38,517 bases of DNA from Oscillospiraceae bacterium (GTDB lineage: Bacteria; Bacillota; Clostridia; Oscillospirales; Acutalibacteraceae): the NCBI GenBank assembly GCA_031290105.1, contig JAITOD010000041.1, positions 1-38,517 of the forward strand. Reading direction: 5' to 3'. The notes beneath the pieces were generated by a model, which made no database searches, had not been told where the DNA came from, and was given only the letters and a program-made list of their open reading frames with translations. Shown piece after piece: positions 15,509-22,047 of this stretch (the stretch's first letter is position 1; each line of letters starts with the position of its first letter). The position numbers and the translations under genes are program-made.

Positions 15509-15781
15509 ATGAAGAAAAAGATATTTGGCGGACTGCTGTTTGTTGTTGGCGCGGCGGGTGTGCTTGCGTTGGTCGTTGCGGGTGTTCTCAGCCCTAACAA
15601 TTGGTCGATTAACGGCGTTGTAACTTGGTACAGCAACCTTAAAGGATCGGGCGCGGGGTGGGCTTTCTGTCTTTTCTTGTTCATGTGGCTCACCGGCTTG
15701 GCGCTTTGCGTTTATGAAGCGTTTAAGCCGAACATCAAGAAGCTTATTGCGCAGGTGAAAGCTTGGGGGAGTTCATTTTGA
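15509..15781 (+). CDS. Small two-helix membrane protein
   Basis: A 90-residue protein with two predicted membrane helices (about 5-28, FGGLLFVVGAAGVLALVVAGVL without its edges, and about 49-70, GWAFCLFLFMWLTGLALCVY), joined by a polar loop rich in Asn and Trp. The C-terminal tail is basic and cytoplasmic. I do not recognise a family. AAGGAG precedes the ATG. It sits between the SCP2-like gene and the SseB-domain gene, the latter's ribosome site lying at its 3' end, so the two are probably coupled. It may anchor a neighbouring soluble protein to the membrane, but nothing in the sequence proves this. Confidence 0.6.
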   Translation: MKKKIFGGLLFVVGAAGVLALVVAGVLSPNNWSINGVVTWYSNLKGSGAGWAFCLFLFMWLTGLALCVYEAFKPNIKKLIAQVKAWGSSF

Positions 15782-15792
15782 GGGAGGAACTT

Positions 15793-16143
15793 GTGATTAA
15801 AGCGGGCAGTGATGTTGTATACGGCATTCCCGCCGATTATCCGCAAGCGCTGGTTGACGCGATAACAGAATATCTGAAAATTCAGCAAAGAGTGAAAGCC
15901 GCGTGGCTGGTGCGATTCGGCAAACGCGAAAACTCATCCGGCGATTATCAGTTTAGCAATTTGCTTATAGTTGATTGCAGCGGCGGCGTAAAAGCCATAT
16001 TTGATGGCATTGGCGGCGTTGTAAGCGCTCAACTGGACGAAGATGAGTACCTTGATATAATGCCGCGCGAAAAAGGATTAAGCAAGGAAATCTCCAAAGA
16101 ATTCCCGCCTTTTTACAGGCGAAAGAAATTCGGACTGTTTTAG
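15793..16143 (+). CDS. SseB C-terminal-domain protein
   Basis: A 116-residue protein resembling the C-terminal domain of 'enhanced serine sensitivity' protein SseB. The pattern is VKAAWLVRFG, SNLLIVDCSGGVKAIFDGIGG, then YLDIMPREKGLSKEISKEF and a final PFYRRKKFG, matching the family's closing PFY-R/K-K motif. The biochemical role of this domain is unknown. The best start is GTG 15793, with AGGGAGGAAC six bases upstream; TTG codons at 15763 and 15778 are in frame but poorly placed. It lies 11 bases after the small membrane protein gene. Confidence 0.65.
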   Translation: MIKAGSDVVYGIPADYPQALVDAITEYLKIQQRVKAAWLVRFGKRENSSGDYQFSNLLIVDCSGGVKAIFDGIGGVVSAQLDEDEYLDIMPREKGLSKEISKEFPPFYRRKKFGLF

Positions 16144-16190
16144 GCTCGCAAGCACACACAACAAAACATAAATAACAAAAGGAGCCGCCA

Positions 16191-16964
16191 ATGCCCGACT
16201 TCCGTGAATCCCCCTTCCTCTACGCAATCAGCGGACTGATGGCGCTGTTCGTCATTGCGCAATCCGTGTTTTTTGCGCGGAAAGCGTGGCGGCGCGCACA
16301 CGAAATCGGCATATCGTCCGCACAGCTGAAAAAGACGGTGCTCTCCTCCGTGCTGTTTACGCTCGCGCCCGCGCTGGCAATTCTTGCCACAGTGCTTGTG
16401 CTGGGCAATTCGCTGGGACTGCCGCTCCCATGGCTCCGGCTGACGGTCGTCGGCAACATCAACTACGAGGTTACCGCGGCGCAAAGCGCGCTGGAGTCCT
16501 TTGGCCAAGCCGCGGGTATAAACGAGGCGGTGAGCGACAAGGCGATGTTTTCCGCCGTCGCGTGGGTCATGACAATCGGCAGCGTGTTTCCGCTTGTGCT
16601 TATGCCGTTTCTGGTCAAGCGGGTGCAGAAAAAAATCGGCAAGACCGTTGAGAAAAACGGCAGGTGGGCGGATATCATAGCGGCTGCGGCGTTTATCGGC
16701 ATAATCAGCGCGTTTTTGGCGCGGGCGATTGCCGGGCTGGGCGATGAAAAAGTCCCCGGCGACGGCGCGGGTCTGATGAGTGTGGCGACGCTCATCTCGT
16801 CTGTGATTCTGACACTGATACTGCAAAAAGTGAGCACTATCAAGGGGCTGAGCCGGCTTGAGCCATTCGCTTTGCCGATTGCCCTATTTGGCGCTTTGGG
16901 TGTTGCGATGGTGCTGGGGCAAGTGCTCCCGGCGGAGTACATAAATCTGGAATGGAGGTACTGA
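16191..16964 (+). CDS. DUF5058-like multi-pass membrane protein
   Basis: A 257-residue integral membrane protein with about five to six helices (near 8-28, 48-70, 113-140, 160-182, 197-215, 225-245). I place it in the DUF5058 family from the N-terminal SPFLYAISGLMALFVIAQSVFFARKAWRRA pattern (residues 7-36) and overall length. The family is of unknown function and often sits beside a second membrane protein, as here, so a two-component transporter is plausible. AAGGAG precedes the ATG. Its stop overlaps the ribosome site of the next gene, indicating coupled translation. It follows the SseB-domain gene by 47 bases. Confidence 0.7.
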   Translation: MPDFRESPFLYAISGLMALFVIAQSVFFARKAWRRAHEIGISSAQLKKTVLSSVLFTLAPALAILATVLVLGNSLGLPLPWLRLTVVGNINYEVTAAQSALESFGQAAGINEAVSDKAMFSAVAWVMTIGSVFPLVLMPFLVKRVQKKIGKTVEKNGRWADIIAAAAFIGIISAFLARAIAGLGDEKVPGDGAGLMSVATLISSVILTLILQKVSTIKGLSRLEPFALPIALFGALGVAMVLGQVLPAEYINLEWRY

Positions 16965-16966
16965 AA

Positions 16967-17665
16967 ATGGGAAACCTCCCCGCAAACGCGCCGGAAACCA
17001 CGCCCGGCGGCAAGGCATATATTGACCGTGTACACACCTGGGGCACAATTTGGAGCATAAGCGCGCTATGCGCCATGCTTGCGGTGCCGCTTGCCGTTAG
17101 TTTATATTGGAACGTATGGCCGAATTTCTCTGCGCTGTTCAAGGGCTTGCTCTCGGTATTGGCGCTCTATTGGACGACCGCCGTGATTGAGGTTGTTACC
17201 TACTCTCCCATGCTAGGCGCGGGCGGAACCTACCTTAGCTTTGTGAGCGGCAACATCAGCAACCTCAAGCTGCCATGCGGTCTTGCGGCAATGGAGAGCG
17301 CGAAAGTACGTGCCAACAGCGACGAGGGCGAGGTACTCAGCACAATTGCAATCGCCGCCAGTGCAATTACAACAACGCTTGTTTTGGCGGTGGGTATTTT
17401 GCTGTTCCGCCCGGTTTTGCCATATCTCACGGCGGCTTCTTCCCCGATTGCCCCGGCGTTTAAGCAAGTATTGCCGGCACTTTTCGGTGCACTTGGCGCA
17501 AGCTATCTTGCTAAGCACTGGCGTATTTCCATATTCCCGTTGATTATCGGCGTGGTGATTTTGCTTTTCAGCGGCTCCATGCCGGTCGGTACCTTACTTG
17601 TGTTTACCGTCGTCGCGTCGATTCTTGGGGCGCACGGCATGTTTAAGCTCGGGTTTGTGAAGTGA
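16967..17665 (+). CDS. Multi-pass membrane protein, partner of the DUF5058-like protein
   Basis: A 232-residue membrane protein with about six helices: near 25-45, 55-75, a central TTAVIEVVTYSPMLGAGG segment, ATTLVLAVGILLF-like helix, ASYLAKHWRISIFPLI and a last VGTLLVFTVVASILGAHGMF. The conserved-looking TYSPMLGAGGTYLSFVSGN loop, followed by NLKLPCGLAA, could line a substrate path. I do not recognise a named family. ATG 16967 has GGAGG nine bases upstream, inside the end of the previous gene; an earlier ATG at 16952 is itself part of that ribosome site. Together with the preceding protein it may form a heteromeric transporter. It ends the long plus-strand gene series. Confidence 0.65.
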   Translation: MGNLPANAPETTPGGKAYIDRVHTWGTIWSISALCAMLAVPLAVSLYWNVWPNFSALFKGLLSVLALYWTTAVIEVVTYSPMLGAGGTYLSFVSGNISNLKLPCGLAAMESAKVRANSDEGEVLSTIAIAASAITTTLVLAVGILLFRPVLPYLTAASSPIAPAFKQVLPALFGALGASYLAKHWRISIFPLIIGVVILLFSGSMPVGTLLVFTVVASILGAHGMFKLGFVK

Positions 17666-17667
17666 TC

Positions 17668-17745
17668 TGCTAGACTTTAGATGGCAAATGCGGGATTTTA
17701 GTGTTCAAATCTAACGTCTAAGGTCTAGCATCTAAGATCTAGCAG
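17668..17745. repeat. Intergenic TTAGA-type inverted repeat, copy 3
   Basis: CTGCTAGACTTTAGATG (17668-17684) and CATCTAAGATCTAGCAG (17729-17745) pair at 15 of 17 positions around a 44-base loop that holds further TCTAACGTCTAAGGTC-type sequence. It lies between convergent genes and overlaps the last codons of the DUF2461 gene, so it may serve as a shared 3' end. Confidence 0.6.
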
Positions 17746-18458
17746 CGCGGTTTCAAAAAATCCCCGGCAGCGTTCGGATATTGGGCGATGAAGGCGTCGC
17801 CCAGTGCACTCAGGCAATCGTAAAGCGACAGTAACTTTGCGTAATCATTGCAAAGAGACTGTGGAAAATCGTCCCGGGAAACAGCGGCAAAATCATCGCT
17901 GGTGCGCAAAAAATACAGCTCTTTTTTCTGCATAAACGGCAGTAGTTCCGGCGGACAATCCGTTCGCCGTGGCTTTTTGTATTCATCACCGGTGAGCAGA
18001 AATCCGCTGCGCTCAGCCTTTTTTACCGCTGAAAGGAAGAGCGCCGAGTTGTCGATAATCCACTGCCGAACGTGCTCCATGAACGCCGGCGGCTGGAACC
18101 AATAGCCTACGCCCGCCCCCACGCGCCCGGGGTAGATCTCGAACCAAAACAGCGGATGGAAGGGCCAATCATTTTTGCCGCGCCCAACGGTCAGCCAGAC
18201 GTGGTCGCGGTAGAGGGATTTATCCTTGGTGAAGCGGGTGTCGCGCCGCACTCGGGAGACCATGCGCGTGGGTATGACGCTCACCAGTCTGTCGTGTTTT
18301 TGGACGAATTCGCCCGCCGCTTGGGCAATAAATCGCATTGGTTCGATTGCCAGCGCGTTGATTTGCGGCTTGTGTTCCTCATAATATTCGCGGCTGTCGC
18401 GCAGACGGTTTTCGCTCAGCAGAAGCAGCGCGTCCGTGGTTATTCCTTGATATGGCAT
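17739..18458 (-). CDS. DUF2461 family protein
   Basis: A 239-residue cytoplasmic protein of the DUF2461 (TIGR02453) family, of unknown function. The N-terminal LLLLSENRLRDSREYYEEHKP segment, SRVRRDTRFTKDKSLYRDHVWLTVGRG (about 86-112) and WFEIYPGRVGAGVGYWFQPP are family hallmarks. No catalytic residues have been assigned in this family as far as I know. The ATG lies five bases after the stop of the upstream PLP enzyme, with GGGAGGG in the end of that gene, so the pair is an operon. Its 3' end runs into the inverted repeat at 17668-17745. Confidence 0.87.
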   Translation of the reverse strand: MPYQGITTDALLLLSENRLRDSREYYEEHKPQINALAIEPMRFIAQAAGEFVQKHDRLVSVIPTRMVSRVRRDTRFTKDKSLYRDHVWLTVGRGKNDWPFHPLFWFEIYPGRVGAGVGYWFQPPAFMEHVRQWIIDNSALFLSAVKKAERSGFLLTGDEYKKPRRTDCPPELLPFMQKKELYFLRTSDDFAAVSRDDFPQSLCNDYAKLLSLYDCLSALGDAFIAQYPNAAGDFLKPRC

Positions 18459-18462
18459 GTGC

Positions 18463-19782
18463 TTACCCTCCCGTGTTTTGCCTGTTAATTATTAATTGTG
18501 CCGCTGCCGTGAGTATTGCTGCCTTTGCGCTGTGGAAATTCAGCCCGCCTTGCAGCCAGACGGCAAACGGCTCACGCAGCGGTGCATCGGCAGAGAGCTC
18601 AATGCTGGAACCGCCTGTGAAGGTCCCCGCCGCCATGATTACCTTGCAGTCGTAGCCCGGCATATCCCACGGCTCAGGGCTAAGGTGCGCGTCCACAGGC
18701 GAGGCGGATTGAATCGCGCGGCAAAATGCAATCAGCTTTTCCGGTGTGCCAAGCTTCAGGCACTGCACAATGTCGCTGCGCGATTCCTTTGACGCGGGCG
18801 ATACCTCGTATCCGAGCTCCTCAAACAACGCCGCCGCAAAAACCGCCGCCTTGAGCGCCTCTCCCGTGACGTGCGGCGCGTGGAACAGCCCCATGAACAG
18901 CTCGCGGTTGTTGCCCAAGCTTGCGCCGACTTCACGTCCAAGCCCCGGGCAGTTCATGCGCGCGGCGCAGCGCTCAATCAAATCCCGCCGCCCTGCAAGA
19001 TATCCGCCGCATCTGGCGATCCCTCCGCCCGCGTTTTTTATCAGCGAACCGGCGATTAAATCCGCCCCCGCAGAGCACGGCTCCTCGGTCTCCACAAACT
19101 CGCCGTAGCAGTTATCAACGAAAACAATCGCGCCGCTGTTTGCGTGCACAAATTTTGCCAGCGCGCCTATCTCTGCTGTGCTGATTGCCCTGCGCAGCGT
19201 GTAGCCCCTTGAGCGCTGCACATACACCATTTTGGGGCGGTATTCCTCCAGCGCGGCGGCAATTGCCGGGTAATCAAATCCGCCGTTTGGGAGCAAATCA
19301 ACCTGCGCGTATTGTACACCGAAATCGCGCAGACTGCCCGTGTCGGGTTCTTTGTGTGTATTATCAACATGCGGCGCGTTATCAGAATTATCGTTCTGCC
19401 TGCGCAGACCCAACACAGGCAGCAGTGTGTCATATGGCTGACCGCTGACGCTGAGCATGGTGTAGCCCGGGCGCAGCACGCCGAAGAGTCCCGCCGAGAT
19501 TGTTGCCGTGCCGCAGGCAAACGAGTGGCGAATCAGCGCGTCCTGAGCGCCGAAAATCTGCGCGCAAAGGCGGTCGAGGGTTTCGCGTCCGGCATCGCCA
19601 TAGCCGTAACCTGTGGTCTCGGCAAAGTGACGTGTTTCCACGCGGTTTTCGATAAACGCCGCCAGAACCCTCCGCTGATTGTGTTCGGTTAGGCGGTCAA
19701 TATCGGCAAAACAGTCGGCGGTGCGCAAAATTGCTTGCGCTTCGGCGGCGGCAAGCTCTGCGGAAAAATTAAACAACGGCAT
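18463..19782 (-). CDS. Met-gamma-lyase-family ('aluminium resistance') PLP protein
   Basis: A 439-residue fold-type I PLP protein of the family often labelled 'aluminium resistance' or methionine gamma-lyase-like in Firmicutes. Hallmarks are TTGYGYGDAGRETLDRL, ALIRHSFACGTATISAGLFG, MLSVSGQPYDTLLPVLG, and the Schiff-base Lys in LIAGSLIKNAGGGIARCGGY, followed by CPGLGREVGASLG. A polar Asn/Asp/His-rich insert at about 148-170 looks lineage-specific. The reaction is probably C-S or related amino-acid elimination, unproven. ATG 19782 was chosen for AAAGGA upstream and because the frame above it crosses the promoter. It is read from the minus-strand promoter at 19818-19846, with DUF2461 downstream. 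Confidence 0.85.
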   Translation of the reverse strand: MPLFNFSAELAAAEAQAILRTADCFADIDRLTEHNQRRVLAAFIENRVETRHFAETTGYGYGDAGRETLDRLCAQIFGAQDALIRHSFACGTATISAGLFGVLRPGYTMLSVSGQPYDTLLPVLGLRRQNDNSDNAPHVDNTHKEPDTGSLRDFGVQYAQVDLLPNGGFDYPAIAAALEEYRPKMVYVQRSRGYTLRRAISTAEIGALAKFVHANSGAIVFVDNCYGEFVETEEPCSAGADLIAGSLIKNAGGGIARCGGYLAGRRDLIERCAARMNCPGLGREVGASLGNNRELFMGLFHAPHVTGEALKAAVFAAALFEELGYEVSPASKESRSDIVQCLKLGTPEKLIAFCRAIQSASPVDAHLSPEPWDMPGYDCKVIMAAGTFTGGSSIELSADAPLREPFAVWLQGGLNFHSAKAAILTAAAQLIINRQNTGG

Positions 19783-19817
19783 ATCAGTGATCCTTTGTGC
19801 TGCGGATTTGCTGAACA

Positions 19818-19846
19818 ATTTTACACCATTTGCCGCTGAAAGTAAA
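19818..19846 (-). promoter_or_regulatory. SigA-type promoter for the PLP-enzyme operon
   Basis: On the minus strand TTTACT (19841-19846), a 17-base spacer ending GGTG, and TAAAAT (19818-19823). Both boxes are identical to those of the plus-strand promoter 20 bases away. Confidence 0.75.
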
Positions 19847-19894
19847 GAGCTGACATTTGGCACCCCTTTACTTTCCGCGCAAATTGGTGTAAAA
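19819..19894. repeat. Mirror-image divergent promoter region (long inverted repeat)
   Basis: Two arms of 29 bases, 19819-19847 and 19866-19894, are inverted copies that differ by small indels in the middle. Each arm spans a complete promoter from -35 to -10, and the 18-base gap separates the two -35 boxes. The spacers are TTCAGCGGCAAATGGTG and TTCCGCGCAAATTGGTG. Confidence 0.8.
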
Positions 19895-19895
19895 T
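19867..19895 (+). promoter_or_regulatory. SigA-type promoter for the gamma-carbonic anhydrase operon
   Basis: TTTACT (19867-19872), a 17-base spacer and TAAAAT (19890-19895), reading toward the gene at 19943. Same boxes and near-identical spacer as the opposing promoter. Confidence 0.75.
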
Positions 19896-19942
19896 ATTAA
19901 CTATAAGATGTTAGCTTCCTGTGGCTTTGTTATGGAGGATTT

Positions 19943-20446
19943 ATGATTATCAAAAGTGTCGGCGGCAAAACGCCTAAGCTTGCCGAAAACGCCCGAGCGG
20001 CCGAAAACGCCTGCCTTATCGGCGATGTGATGCTGGAGGACGGCGCGAACGTGTGGTATGGTGCGGTGCTGCGCGGCGATATCGGGCGCATTGTCATCGG
20101 CAAAAACAGCAACGTGCAGGAGAATGCGTCAATACACACGGAATCGGGCGGCGCGGTCATTTTGGGCGAGAACGTCACGGTGGGGCACTGCGCGGTGCTG
20201 CACGGCTGCACGGTTGGCGCGGGCGCGTTAATCGGCATGGGCGCGATTGTGCTTGACGGCGCGGAAATCGGCGCGGGGGCGCTGGTTGGCGCGGGCGCAC
20301 TGGTCACGGGAGGGACGGTTGTGCCGCCGGGGACGCTTTGTTTGGGCAGTCCTGCCAAGGTTCGGCGCGAACTCAGCGCGGACGAGATTGCCGCAAATCT
20401 TGCCAACGCAAGCGAATATGTTCAACATGCGCGGGAGCAATTATAG
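19943..20446 (+). CDS. Gamma-type carbonic anhydrase family protein
   Basis: A 167-residue left-handed beta-helix protein of the gamma-carbonic anhydrase/PaaY/YrdA family. Hexapeptide repeats run through most of the chain (VWYGAVLRGDIGRIVIG, NVTVGHCAVLHGCTVG, GALIGMGAIVLDG). The three zinc histidines are in ASIHTES, VGHC and VLHGC, and the family ending LCLGSPAKVRREL is present. It forms a trimer and may hydrate CO2 or act on another small substrate; many members have no measured activity. GGAGG precedes the ATG. It is the first gene behind the plus-strand promoter. Confidence 0.9.
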   Translation: MIIKSVGGKTPKLAENARAAENACLIGDVMLEDGANVWYGAVLRGDIGRIVIGKNSNVQENASIHTESGGAVILGENVTVGHCAVLHGCTVGAGALIGMGAIVLDGAEIGAGALVGAGALVTGGTVVPPGTLCLGSPAKVRRELSADEIAANLANASEYVQHAREQL

Positions 20447-20488
20447 CAATTGACAAGGTGGACACCTCTAAAATAAAAGGAGAAAAAC

Positions 20489-20974
20489 ATGGACACAACA
20501 GCATTATTCACCCTTTCGCACGGCGTATATATTGCCGGAACACAGAGCGGCGGCCGCATAATCGATGCAGTTTCGCAGGTTGAGGACGGCACATCCCCGG
20601 TGCTGTCGGTGAGCTTTATGGCGCACGGCGAAACAGCGAGCGTCGTGGGCGAAAACGCTCGCTTCACGCTGAGCGTGCTGGCAAAGGACGCTGACCCATG
20701 GCTGATTGCGGCGTTCGGATTTCAAACAAGCGCAAAAGCGGATAAGTGGGCGGCGATTCCGCATGAGGAGTGGCTGGGCTTCCCCGTTCCGCTCGATTGC
20801 CTTGCGCGAATGGTGCTGCAGGTTGAGGAGATCCGCGAATACCCCAACCACCGTTTGGCGCTCTGCCGCGTTGTTGACGCTGAGAAGGTCCGCGCCGGCG
20901 CGCCTATGACCTACGGCTACTACCAAAGCGACGTGAAAATGGCGGCACAGGCGGCGTTCAAGGCGCATTTATGA
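20489..20974 (+). CDS. Flavin reductase-like FMN-binding split-barrel protein
   Basis: A 161-residue protein resembling flavin reductase-like domains of anaerobes. The opening ALFTLSHGVYIAGT is close to the start of Clostridial flavoredoxin-type proteins, followed by GRIIDAVSQVEDGTSPVLSV in the place of the flavin-binding strand and FTLSVLAKDA later. The usual NAxxxxQ/T motif after the GGR turn is altered. The chain ends with a split-barrel-like LQVEEIREYPNHRLALCRVVD pattern. It may bind FMN and pass electrons. AAAAGGAG precedes the ATG. Its stop overlaps the start of the recombinase gene (ATGA), an odd pairing. Confidence 0.7.
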   Translation: MDTTALFTLSHGVYIAGTQSGGRIIDAVSQVEDGTSPVLSVSFMAHGETASVVGENARFTLSVLAKDADPWLIAAFGFQTSAKADKWAAIPHEEWLGFPVPLDCLARMVLQVEEIREYPNHRLALCRVVDAEKVRAGAPMTYGYYQSDVKMAAQAAFKAHL

Positions 20975-21930
20975 GGCGCGAGGAACTGAGCGAGCTGCCA
21001 AAGCCCGCGCAGAATTATTGCAACTATCTGCTGGCAGTGCGCAACCGTTCGCCGCTGACTGTGCTTGAATACGCAAGCGATTTGCGGACGTTTTTTCGCT
21101 GGATGTGCCAAAAACGCAGTTTGCTTGAGGACAAAAGCACAGCATGGGAGAAAATCCCAATGGACGCTTTGACGGTGGAGATTCTTGGCTCCGTGGAGCT
21201 TTGTGAGGTCTACGAATTCCTGGCATATTGCGCGGATATACGGCAAAACGCGCCCAAAGCACGCGCCCGAAAAGTGGTAGCTCTGCGGCGATTTTACCGC
21301 TATATGCTCACGCAAAAACTGCTGCCGGTCAATCCGCTGGAGCACCTTGAGGCTCCGGACAGCAAGCCCGCTCTGCCGCACTACCTCACGCTGGACGAGA
21401 GCCGCGAGCTCCTGGCCGCTGTTGACGGTCGTCACAAGGAGCGCGACACGGCAATCCTCACGCTGTTTTTGCACTGTGGTTTGCGCCTGGCGGAGCTTGT
21501 GGGGATAAATCTGCACGACATACACGACAGCAAGCTGACCGTGACGGGCAAAGGCAGCAAGCAGCGGATAGTTTACCTCAACGCGGCGTGCGAGGCGGCG
21601 ATTGCGGCGTATTTGCCCGTGCGGAACAAAATCCCCGGGGCATTGGAGCTGGACGCGCTGTTCATTAGCGGGCAGCGTAACCGCGTGAACCGAGGCACCG
21701 TTCAGCACGTGGTCTATGCAACGCTGGAGAAAGCCGGCTTGAATCAGCCGGGGATGAGCGTGCACAAACTGCGGCACACTGCGGCGACGCTGCTCTATCA
21801 GCACGGCGGAGTTGACGTGCGCATTTTGCAGGAGCTGCTGGGGCACGAGAATCTTGGCACAACGGAAATCTATACGCACGTTTCCAATGAGCAGCTGCGG
21901 GACGCGCAGGGCAAAAATCCGCTGCTGTGA
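20971..21930 (+). CDS. Tyrosine recombinase of the XerC/XerD type
   Basis: A 319-residue site-specific recombinase. The N-terminal SAM-like DNA-binding domain (about 10-125) includes RSPLTVLEYASDLRTFFRWM. The catalytic domain holds all six expected residues: Arg in HCGLRLAELVGI, Lys in VTGKGSKQRIV, His and Arg in HKLRHTAATLL, His in LGHENLGTTE, and the nucleophile Tyr in IYTHVS. Length and architecture fit chromosomal XerC/XerD/CodV, which resolve chromosome dimers at dif. The ATG overlaps the flavin reductase stop, so it is translationally coupled. No att-like repeats or phage genes flank it, so a housekeeping role is more likely than an integrase role. Confidence 0.9.
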   Translation: MRREELSELPKPAQNYCNYLLAVRNRSPLTVLEYASDLRTFFRWMCQKRSLLEDKSTAWEKIPMDALTVEILGSVELCEVYEFLAYCADIRQNAPKARARKVVALRRFYRYMLTQKLLPVNPLEHLEAPDSKPALPHYLTLDESRELLAAVDGRHKERDTAILTLFLHCGLRLAELVGINLHDIHDSKLTVTGKGSKQRIVYLNAACEAAIAAYLPVRNKIPGALELDALFISGQRNRVNRGTVQHVVYATLEKAGLNQPGMSVHKLRHTAATLLYQHGGVDVRILQELLGHENLGTTEIYTHVSNEQLRDAQGKNPLL

Positions 21931-22000
21931 CGGGATAACAGGCGCACATAACACACATTTTGCACTTGTGAATATCTTCAGCGCGCGGCGAATAAACATT

Positions 22001-22035
22001 CAACACAAACGCGTGGTTTGCGTTATTTTGTGTTG
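22001..22035. repeat. Inverted repeat between recombinase and deacetylase genes
   Basis: CAACACAAA (22001-22009) and TTTGTGTTG (22027-22035) are perfect nine-base arms with an extra CGC/GCG pair inside. It could be a weak terminator for the recombinase gene or an operator for the next one, and it overlaps upstream start candidates of the deacetylase. Confidence 0.45.
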
Positions 22036-22047
22036 AAACGGGGATTT

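Noticed and set aside
20450-20478. Promoter in front of the flavin reductase-like gene
   Set aside because: TTGACA is perfect, but the sequence 17 bases downstream (ATAAAA) is a poor -10, so an independent promoter is not supported.
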